From Notamacropus eugenii (taxonomy: Eukaryota; Chordata; Mammalia; Diprotodontia; Macropodidae), in assembly GCF_028372415.1 (NCBI RefSeq), contig NC_092878.1:66853830-66917829 (forward strand): 64,000 bases of DNA. The letters are read 5' to 3'. This document shows, piece after piece, positions 55,271 to 64,000 of the stretch (its first letter is position 1; every line of letters starts with the position of its first letter). Under the pieces are notes generated by a model. That model did no database searches. It was not told the DNA's origin and was given only the letters and a program-made list of their open reading frames with translations. The position numbers and the translations under genes were made by a program.

Positions 55271-56282
55271 TATACTCTTATATGAAAACATCATCTGAAG
55301 GCTCTAAAAAGGAAGCCATAGTTATTAGCACTGTAATCAAGGAGAAAATCTTTTAGAATGTGGAAAGAAAAGGAAATGGTGTTGGAGTAAAAGATCAAGA
55401 ACTGGATGATTTGGGAATGCGGCCAGTTTTCATTTACTGTTTTATATCATAGGAACTTTCACCTTGGTCATTTTAATTTGTTCTTCATCATTTGGAATTA
55501 ACCTTGGGCAAAAAGTGAAATGAAGCAATTGCAGTGGCAATTTGGTTACTTGTATTGAAGGGCTTACATCTTTTAAATACCCAAATCGTTCCTATTGAGC
55601 AAGTAATTTGGAGAATAAGCCCACATAGCAGATTTGAATGGAAGTCTGAGTGGGCCATAGTGGCTCAACCTTTCTCAATCATAGTGAAGTTGAAGGAGGA
55701 CTTTAAAAAAAATTTAAAAAGTTTGTTTATAGTGGAAATTACAAGGCATGACTCAATTTTTTCTTAATATCTTAATCACAAACCTGAGATATTCATTTTT
55801 TTGTTCAAAAAAAAGGATCAGGACTTTACCTCTTGGGGGGTAGGGCAAAGTCAATTGTCCAACAGAGAGTGGGAAACGGGAAATTTATGATGCAAATCCT
55901 GGATCTAAATTAAAAAAAAAACCAAACCTCTCATTGTTTATTAATGATAAAGAGAAGCAACATTTCTAACAATTTATATGTTGTATTGAATACCTAAAAT
56001 GCTTTTCATTGAAAAGGTTAAACATGACTCTACAGAGTCTATTTTATTTTAGCTTATTGGAAAAATAAAGATTTAGCAAAAAATTCTTCGAAATTAAAAT
56101 GATTTCTCAAATCTTCACCAGTATCAGTAACTGACCTTACAATGTATCATTTTATTTGTTCCTCATCATGATTCTGTTAGATACATACCGTGGGCAATAA
56201 TTTTTCGATTATTTTTTCTTTCATCAGCTTAGAAAGTTCACAATAAGGAACTTCTTTACCAATGAAGATTCTCAATTTCTCT
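55271..56282. other. Unassigned sequence
   Basis: No recognised feature; several A-runs (55707-55725, 55909-55921). Confidence 0.4.
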
Positions 56283-56425
56283 GTCTTCTAGTCTAAAAGA
56301 GTTACCTAGGCCACTGAAGGTTAAGTGACTTGTCCAGCGTCACACAGTCATTATGGGTCAGAGGTGGGATGTGGACCCTGTTCTTCCTAACTCTGAAACC
56401 ATCTCTTCATACTATATTACCTCAT
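56283..56425 (-). mobile_element. MIR-type SINE fragment
   Basis: GAAGGTTAAGTGACTTGTCC, AGCGTCACACAGTCATTATG and GTTCTTCCTAACTCTGAAAC in antisense. Confidence 0.75.
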
Positions 56426-56439
56426 AACTATGGACATTA

Positions 56440-56580
56440 TTATTCTGTTGGTAGTTGGGGACAGTGAAGCTGAGAAATGAAATGATTTTCCCATGGTCAC
56501 TCAGTTAAGGGTAGGAATTTTTCCCAGATTTTGAATCCAGAGACAGTCAGCATTCTAGTCACTATATCATGAAGTCTCTT
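56440..56580 (-). mobile_element. MIR-type SINE fragment
   Basis: ACAGTGAAGCTGAGAAATGA, TTTTCCCATGGTCACTCAGT and CAGCATTCTAGTCACTATAT in antisense, directly after another MIR in the same orientation. Confidence 0.7.
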
Positions 56581-58379
56581 AATGACCTTGTAAAATGATT
56601 GCCTTCATAATACAAATGTAACATGAAAATCTAAGAGACCATAAAAGCCAAGTTCAATTGCACAAAAGGTATTCTTACCATAAAGGTTTTGGGGGTAAGT
56701 TAGTCTACCTGGTTCCATCTCTGATTTACTGACTTGGATCATTGGATCCAAAGACTTGAATCTTTGAAGCCAAAAGGAGTTTTGTGGGCTTGGAAAGTAT
56801 CTTTATGGTATTGATACCACTAGGGAATATTTTTTTAAAATATGAAGATTTATATAATGTATAGATCCGATAGAGAGATGAAAAACAAAATTGTCTGTTC
56901 TAATTTATTCTTATTATTTCTCGAACCTAGTCTAGTGACTTCTGGATTTATAGGGTACGCAAATATTTTCCAACATTAATTTAGGGAGGAAGATTCATCT
57001 CTCTCCTTCCAAAATATGTCTAATTAAACACTTTTAAAAATTCCTCATTATAGAGAATTGCTTGACAAAGAGATGTCGGAGGCAGCTGGACTGGAATGGC
57101 CCTTGTGGTCCCTGACATCTCTAGAGCTAAGTTTCTTTGAATTAGCTGACATTTCTTTTAGATTTACTGTCACGATAATTTCCAAGCCATCACGTGACTT
57201 CAGAACTCATCTTTTTTCTCTCCCCCTTTGGGCCTAGCATTACGATTAAAAATTGCCTCAGGATTTCTGTGGTGACTCCATATCAAGAGTAGGCTATGAT
57301 TAAGCCTGTTATTCATAATGTGTTCTAATGAACAACATTTGTTTAAGTTGGCAAATTTTTATGCTAGTTTGAAATGTTTTTATTTTCCTCTCACTTAATT
57401 AGGTTATGATTAAGTTTGATAACTATACTCCAGTGGATGTATCGCATTTTATTTTTAATTGGTGTATCCCTAGAAATATACAACCTGAGCATTGTTGACT
57501 AAGGGTCTTAGTAAGAAAGTTTCTTTTAGGTCTCTTGCCAAGTCTTAGCATGCAATGGAGAAAGGTAGCTAGACAGTGGCAACAAGATGACCTTCCATTT
57601 TTGGCATGTGTACTTTAGACAGCCAAGCTATCTAAAAACTGAGGTTATGATCCTTTGTTACAGAAGCTGCTTTGATAAGCAGGGAACCTACTGAATGCAA
57701 TCCCAAATAATAGTGGAGGCCCATGGAGAGATTCCTTGAGAATTCACCTTAGTCGCTGCTCATCAAAGCCTGTTCCACAGTGAATTCCAAATCAAGAGGA
57801 AGAACTTTGCAGCTATTATAGTTGTTTACAAGTAGAACATGTTTTGCTTAGAAATCTCTCCTCTTCTGTTTTTGACTCTATTCAGAATTATTGATAGTCC
57901 AGTCAACCAACATAGCAGGGAAACCTTGAAAGGTCAGAGAAACTGGAACTCAAACTTGAGGGGAATTTTGAACTTAGAAGTGATGTGCTATGTGAATTGA
58001 CACAAGGTCTGAACCTAAATCTGTTTCCCTACCCAGAGACAGAAGTGGTGTCAAGTGTATGGGGATGTATATTATGTTTGTACATTTTTATATTTACAGT
58101 AAATCCACATTAACAAAAACAAAGTAAAAATGAATCTGTTAGTGGCTAAATGGAACTGGGGTGAAAGAGACCTCCCTCAACATTTTGGGAAACATCATTG
58201 TTGAGGACTGGAGCCATTTGCAGAGAGCCTATATACAATCCAATGCTGTTATGGATCTTGGAGGACTCTAAAACAGAATGAAAATGTAATCTACCTGACC
58301 TTCAGGTGGTGGGGATCAGAGTAGAATGTGTAACATGCAAGACTAAGTTTCCTCAAATACCTAAAGTTCTCACTCCTTC
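56581..58379. other. Unassigned, repeat-poor stretch
   Basis: About 1.8 kb with no recognised repeat, gene or RNA. It is one of the cleanest places to look for conserved non-coding sequence by alignment. Confidence 0.4.
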
Positions 58380-61090
58380 AATCTACTCAGCTGCCATATC
58401 GTACTTTCCTACATTTCAACTACATATAGGCGTGGACATAGTTTGAATCTTGCCATCACCTACAAGGGTTCTAATTCCATGGTCAAAAACTCCAAAATTC
58501 CTTTACTTGATCATCATATTCAATCATTTTATCCTTCTCTATTGCCTTTCTATTACTAAACATTTTCTTCCTCCCTACCATGAGTTCTCATCTTCATATT
58601 TCTCAGTATTTTCCCAGGGTTTCACCCCTGCTCTAGCTATGCTTTCTTGACTTCCTATACTCTTGAATCCCTTTCTCTCATGCTAGTGCCACTCATGCTT
58701 TGCCAAAACCCAATCCTAGATTGCTCCCATCCAGGGAGATGCTGGAGCCAACTTGTACCAGTTCATGGGAGCTGATTGTTAAATTTTCAGTGTGAACATT
58801 TACACTTTGGAAATTGACAAAAACTGTAATCAAGGTTTGATTTATTGTTTTGTTCATTGTCTGGACTTACAGTGAGTCTGGACTTACAGGAGAAAATGTT
58901 AATGATGAAGTTTAAACTTAATTAAGTTAATTAATTAAACTTAAAAAGGCATCATGTACATTCCCCTATCCCCCAGATAATCAGTTGCTCAATATTTACT
59001 ATTACACTCTTGCCTCCCTCTCAAACCCACATGTTGCTGAATAAAGCAGGATGAAATAATGCAATGTACTGAGTGAATCAACTGCATATTTATGTTATAT
59101 AATCTTAGCTGGGCCCTTGATGAACAAGATGATCATTCTACTCTTCCTATTTGTGTCTCTATCTCATTCCCAATAATGAATGTTTCAGACCTTCTCTTTT
59201 GTCCTCAAATCTCCCCCAGGAGTCCCTCCCCCAACCATCTCAATTGAGAATCCTGCCTACTAGTTTATTGAGAAAAATCAAAGCTACTTGCTATGTGATT
59301 CCTCTTTTTTCCTCTTCCCCCCCTCATTTCCTATTCTCCTACTATTACCTACAGCTATCTTCTCTTTTACTACAACCTTTGATAAAGTGATTCTCCTTAG
59401 CAAGGGCAATCTCTTTACATATATGCTTGACCTTGTTCTCTCTTAGATTCTCTAGAAAATTGTCTCCACTCTCACCCCTCCTCCCCAGTCTCTCCAGTTT
59501 TCAATCTCTTCCACCTACTGGTCCCTCCTTGCTGCCTATGAAATGTACCTATGCCTTCCATATCTTTGAAAAATCTTTCCTTGATTTTCACTGCCCCTGC
59601 TGGCTATCTTTCCATATTATATCTCACCCCCCCTTTACAGCTCAGTTCCTTGAAAAAGCCAACTATGATTTGTGTCTCTACTTCTTCCTCTTACTTTCTT
59701 CTAAACTCTGTGAAATTTGGCTTCATTCTTATCGTTCAATACAATTTTTTCTCTCCCAAGTTACCAGTGATGTCTTAATGGCCAAATCTAGTGGCTTTTC
59801 CCCATTCTGCATTCTTCTTGAACTTCCCACAGCCTTTTCCACTGTTAAGGTATCTTCCATATACCCTCTTCTCCAAGTTATTGTTGTTTTTGCTTTGTTC
59901 TTTCCTAGTTCTCTTCCTAAATGCTTTTTCTGTTTCCTTTGCTGGATCTTCATTTATATCACGCCCATTAAATGAGGTGTATACCAAAGGCTTACCTAGG
60001 CTCTCTTCTCTATATATTTTCATTTAGTGATCTCATATGAGCTCATTGGTTTAAGATCATCTTTATGCAGCTGGTTTGAAAGGTCTACATATCCAGGCTT
60101 TGTCAATCTCCTGACTACCATCTTGCATCATAAACTGTCTATAGGATATTTAAAACTCAATAGACATTTCAAACTAAATTTGAATGAAATAATGCTCATT
60201 ACCCTTTCCTTTTAACCCTCTGTTCTTTTAAACTTCCTTATTATTATTGAGTACCACTATTCTTCCAGTCACCTAGGTTTACAACATTGGAGTCATACTT
60301 AACTGTTTACTGTACTTCCATGTAATAAACCAGTTGCCCAATCTTGTCATTTTTATCTCCACAATACCTCTGCTATATATCCCCTCCTTTTCATTCATAC
60401 AACCACCACCACTGAAACATAAACACTGAAAGTTCAGACTTTCAGTAGTTCTTGCTTAGATTATTACAGTAACCTCCCAATCAGTTTCTCTCGTCACACC
60501 ACACTAAAAATATATCCTTCACATGATTGACAAAGGGATTTTCCTAGAAGGCAGATTTAGCCCTGTCATCCCATGAATTGATAAACACCAGTGACTCCCT
60601 ATTGTCTCTAAAATAAAATGTGAATTCCTCTGTTTGGCATTTAAAGTTATTCACAACCTGGATCCATCTCACTTTGCTAGGGTGCTTAAATGTAACTCCC
60701 TTCCATACATGTTGGCTTATTTACTGTTTCTCACATATGCTTCTCTGTTAGTCTTCCAGCCTTTACACTGACATATTCTTCAGGTTTGAAATGTTCTCCC
60801 TACTTATCTGTCTTTTGGAATCTTCAGTTTCCTTCAAGGCTTAGCTCAAGCATTTCCTTCCACACTAGGCCTTTCCTAGTCCTCTAGATATTAGTGTCTT
60901 TCCTTTCAAATTCACCTTGTATCTACTTTGCCTCTATTTTTTTAATGTATGAACATGGTCTCTTTCCCTATACCTCTTAGAATATACACTTCTAAAGAGC
61001 AAAGTTTGCTCACTTTTTGTCTATTTATTCCAGAATTTAGGGGAGTTACTGACACATAGTCAGTGCTTAATAAATGTCTGTTGAGTGTGT
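58380..61090 (+). mobile_element. Long L2 LINE remnant with ORF2 fossil
   Basis: Sense L2 over about 2.3 kb, interrupted at about 58741-59120. The upstream part (58380-58740) is the C/T-rich linker. GCCTTTTCCACTGTTAAG (59831-59848) reads AFSTVK for AFDTVD. TATGCAGCTGGT (60064-60075) reads YAAG for the catalytic YADD. TGGCATTTAAAGTTATTCAC and CAACCTGGATCCATCTCAC mark the 3' UTR. It ends CAGTGCTTAATAAATGTCTG near 61081. A 182-codon open frame here (59427-59975) is L2 sequence read partly in another frame, not a gene. Confidence 0.85.
58741..59120. other. Insert within the L2 remnant, unassigned
   Basis: It begins GCTGGAGCCAACTTGTACCA and does not resemble L2. It holds an AT-rich palindromic core (AAGTTTAAACTTAATTAAG, 58909-58927), with further TTAATTAA repeats. 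A tandem GTCTGGACTTACAG occurs twice (near 58859 and 58877). Possibly an unidentified element. Confidence 0.45.
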
Positions 61091-61099
61091 ATTAATTTG

Positions 61100-61265
61100 A
61101 GTACCCTAGTAGTTAATTTGCTTCCTGGAAATGGAAGTCTTTAAGTAGTGGCTGGATAATCACTCAGTGGGGATGTTATGGAGGGAGGGGCAAAATTCAT
61201 GCTTCAAGTGAGGTTTGGACTAGTCTTTTCCAATTTCAAAAGTCTATGACTATTATTGGATTGAA
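61100..61265 (+). mobile_element. CR1/L3-type LINE 3' end
   Basis: GGCTGGATAATCACTCAGTG, GGGATGTTATGGAGGGAGG, GAGGTTTGGACTAGTCTTTT and TTTCAAAAGTCTATGACTAT follow the sense CR1/L3 terminus, which normally runs into TCTATGA repeats. Confidence 0.65.
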
Positions 61266-61309
61266 GTGACTCAGATATTTATGATTGATGAAACTAGAAT
61301 CTATTCTAT

Positions 61310-61435
61310 TTTGTATTATTACCTATCAGTGCGATTCAACATTTCTGTGTTTTAGCTTCTGTATCTGCAAAATGAGGGAATTGGCCCAGAAAACCTCTAA
61401 GGCTCCTTCAAGCTCTAGAATGCTTTCATTTTAAT
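61310..61435 (+). mobile_element. MIR 3' fragment
   Basis: CTTCTGTATCTGCAAAATGA, GGGAATTGGCCCAGAAAACC and CTTCAAGCTCTAGAATGC in sense order. Confidence 0.65.
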
Positions 61436-61724
61436 ATTTTTCTCATCCCATGAGGCTCTTTAAAGATTATCTCTAGAAAAATAAAATTCTACCCTTGTAC
61501 CTAATGATCCCTAGTGAGTTGTGGTAGCATTCCCAACTACAGAATATTGGCATATTCTCATTCTTGCTGTTTTGGACTGACAAATGGACCTCATAATACC
61601 TTAATGGCAATTCACAAAGCACTTGGATGAAAAATGTGTTATCATTATGAAGCACAAAAAATTGAGTCTCTTATTCCTCTATGTCATCTCTCATCTGTTT
61701 CTCCCCCCCCCCAGAAAAACAGAA

Positions 61725-62290
61725 TCTAAAAATTAAATCTAGAAGGGACCTCAAAGGCCACCTATTCCAACCATATTTCTATTTATATATAATATATAAA
61801 ATATAATATATACCATCCTTGAGAAATGTCCATTTAGCCATTGTTTGAAGAGGAGATACTAATTTCCTCACAGGACAGTTCATTCTACTTTTAGATATCT
61901 TTAATTTTTAAATATTTTTCTATATATCAAGCCTAAATCTGTCTCTCTGCAACTTTCACTCACTTCTTCTAGATCAGCTCTCTAGAGACAAACAGCAAAT
62001 CAAATTCCTCTTTTCCATGGCAGCTATTGAAATGTTTGATTTGAAATTTCATTACCCCTATACTCCACCAACATTTTCTTTCCCCCATGCTAAATATCCT
62101 CAGTTCTTTCACCTGATTCTCATATGACATATTTTCTAGTCACCATACCATCCATTTCGCTTTCCTCTGTATTCCCCTGGGGTTGCTTTTAAGATTGTAA
62201 ATCTGAACAGAGTGCTCTGGATGCAGTCTGAACATGAAAGAGTACAAAGGGACTATCACCTACCATACTCTGGACATGGACATGGCCTCT
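61725..62290 (-). mobile_element. CR1/L3-type LINE 3' region, antisense
   Basis: TAGAAGGGACCTCAAAGGCC, ACCTATTCCAACCATATTTC, GACAGTTCATTCTACTTTTA, CTGTCTCTCTGCAACTTTCA, CCTCAGTTCTTTCACCTGAT and AGAGTACAAAGGGACTATCA keep the full antisense CR1/L3 order. The longest such copy in the window. Confidence 0.75.
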
Positions 62291-62939
62291 CTTAATATAA
62301 CCAAATATTACATTAAGACTTTTTATTTGACTATTGAATAACATTGTTTATTTATGTTGAATTAGAATGGTTATTCCCCAAGAACAATGTTACTCCTTCT
62401 CATTCTGTTGCCTCTCCCTCTCCTCCCTACCTGTTGCTCAGCAAATGCTCCTTACTAATTTTCCTAATTTGTGTTACTTTTGGGCAATGTCTCAAGGAAT
62501 AGAAGGAATGTTTGTCAATCTCTTCTGACTAACTTTAGTATCCTGAGATGTATTTTGAGATGAGGTAATTAGGTGAATGAACTAATAGTATTAGAAATTA
62601 GTATTAGAAATATAAATTCAGAAACTATTTTACTCTGCAATTAATAATGATAAATTAAACTCAAAAGAAGTATAAGAAATGCAACCTGAAAGTGTACAGT
62701 TCTGGCAAGGACCAGGAAAGGATTCTGGTAAGCAGACAGAAGATATTAAAATTTGGAATTCACATTGCTTCTTTTTAGTATTAATTTTGAAGGAATCTGT
62801 CTAGTATTCAGGTCCCAGATATAGGTCATCCACATTTTAATCTCTTACATTCATGGAAATTAAATAATAAATGATAAATGATCTTCCCCCAAATAAAAAT
62901 AAAACAGAGAAATGAGCCCTAAATAGTCACAGACAATTC
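62291..62939. other. Unassigned sequence
   Basis: No recognised gene or repeat. Confidence 0.35.
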
Positions 62940-63010
62940 AGTTCATTTCAACAGACACTTATTAAGCAATTACTACATATAAGACTTTGTTCTGATCTAG
63001 GACACCACCA
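62940..63010 (+). repeat. Old interspersed repeat of the TATTAAGCACCTACTATG type
   Basis: CAACAGACACTTATTAAGCA, ATTACTACATATAAGACTTT: short core only. Confidence 0.6.
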
Positions 63011-63116
63011 TAGACAATGCCACTCTTAAATAAAAGAGGCTTAGTTCCACCCAACTGTCAATAGCAACACCAATAATAGCTTATCCTGGAATATCTTGCC
63101 ATTTTGTCACCACATG

Positions 63117-63375
63117 AAAGGCAATGTGATGCAGTAGAAAGAGTGCTGAATTAAGTGTTAGGACAGATCTAGAGCTGAATCTCATCTGACATTTAATTGC
63201 TGTGTGATTATAGGGAAATCACTTACCTTCTATGATTCACCATTTTTTCACCTGCTAAATGGTGAAAATAATACCTATAATGCCTTCCTTATAAGGTTAT
63301 TGGGAGGATCACACGTGATTGATAATATATATAAGGTATTTTACAAACCTTTAAGTACTATATAAAGTCTGCTAG
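63117..63375 (+). mobile_element. MIR-type SINE, nearly full length
   Basis: GTGATGCAGTAGAAAGAGTG (head), GAATCTCATCTGACATTTAA, TTGCTGTGTGATTATAGGGA, TAAGGTTATTGGGAGGATCA and TAAGTACTATATAAAGTCTG (3' end) are all present in order. Confidence 0.85.
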
Positions 63376-64000
63376 CATCTTTTCCCAAAATATATAGTGA
63401 AAAACTATAATCAATAAATTAGAAAGAAGATACTCATCTAAATACTATTTATAAAATAGCTGTAGGCCTTATATTCAAACTAGGGGGGATAAAGTAGAGG
63501 AAGAAATCTATAAACTGACCTTAATAAATGGATATTGGGTACAAAAATTGTAAATAAAATGTTAGTAAAGAGACCAGGTTGTTTAATTAAAATTAAAATA
63601 TAGTTTGCCACACTAGCTGTTGAATGGATACGGTCCATTTTGTGTCTTTGTTCATTGTATAATTTCTAGTGGTTGAAAATGAGTTGAAATTATGGATCCC
63701 TGAATTTTGCCCTGGTCTGCTCCCATTAGGAGAATGAGTGCTTCCAGTGTTTTAGTGGCAAGTTCTAAGATCCATGGGATACTTTCAAGGCTGACTTCAC
63801 CATCAACTTTTTAAAGGCTATAAATAGTTGATCTGACTTTGGGGGAAAAAACACTTCTTTTTGTGATTGTACTGAGGTCTTCGTGCTATAACAAAGGAAA
63901 ACTTAGCTCTAATTGCAATGGCTTCCTTTGGAGTGTCCTAAACCCAGACTATAGTTATTTAGAAGAACACAGGGTCATTACTCTATGTGGGGACATGAGT
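63376..64000. other. Unassigned sequence
   Basis: No recognised gene or repeat up to the window end. Confidence 0.35.

Noticed and set aside
59427-59975. 182-codon plus-strand open frame, the second longest in the window
   Set aside because: It lies wholly in the L2 remnant. L2 protein blocks are in mixed frames and the catalytic site is destroyed; it is a chance open frame in C/T-rich LINE sequence.

Overview
This is nuclear DNA from a marsupial. The evidence is the repeat content. There are many CORE-SINE/MIR elements with a marsupial-type head (GGGGCAGCTAGGTGG-like), several copies of a WSINE1-like SINE whose 3' tail ends near GGCAACGAAGGAC, marsupial-type L1 3' ends, half-L1 (HAL1-like) elements carrying only ORF1, and much decayed L2 and CR1/L3. 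The WSINE1-like tail points to an Australian rather than an American marsupial, but that rests on memory of repeat families. I found no intact host protein-coding gene, no tRNA or rRNA gene, and no CpG-island-like promoter. The window reads as a repeat-dense gene desert or the inside of a very large intron.

Layout. 0-9 kb: a solo LTR (234-822), a CR1/L3 reverse-transcriptase fossil (1322-1752), a TATC microsatellite, an L2 3' end carrying a small hAT-like element (4.1-4.7 kb), MIRs, and a second LTR (about 7.2-8.3 kb) that carries a WSINE1-like insertion with target-site duplications. 9-20 kb: a complete WSINE1-like SINE, an L1 ORF2 C-terminal fragment (11.3-12.2 kb), an antisense L1 3' end, MIRs and unassigned sequence. 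20-25 kb: a deleted LTR copy, two L2 ORF2 fossils, and between them a processed pseudogene of the retromer subunit gene VPS26A (22381-23301), the only host gene copy I can name. 26.6-30.1 kb: a full-length plus-strand HAL1-like element with perfect 13-bp target-site duplications and about 1 kb of extra 3' sequence. 30-34.5 kb: a cluster of nested SINEs, MIRs and two unnamed repeat pairs. 35.0-38.0 kb: a second full-length HAL1-like element on the minus strand. 38-46 kb: another LTR, a TATC array, a CR1/L3 fragment, and an L1 3' end split by a solo LTR with 5-bp duplications. 46-52 kb: dense microsatellites, MIRs, L2 and CR1/L3. 52-58 kb: the most repeat-poor part, mostly unassigned. 58-64 kb: a long L2 remnant (58.4-61.1 kb), CR1/L3 pieces and MIRs.

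Nothing here forms an operon or pathway. The interest lies in transposon archaeology: two ORF1-only elements with a microsatellite at the same internal position, a candidate 3' transduction, several nested insertions with readable target-site duplications, WSINE tails found repeatedly without their tRNA-like head, and a decayed VPS26A retrocopy. Boundaries of old elements are approximate because they were read by eye; no database search was run.
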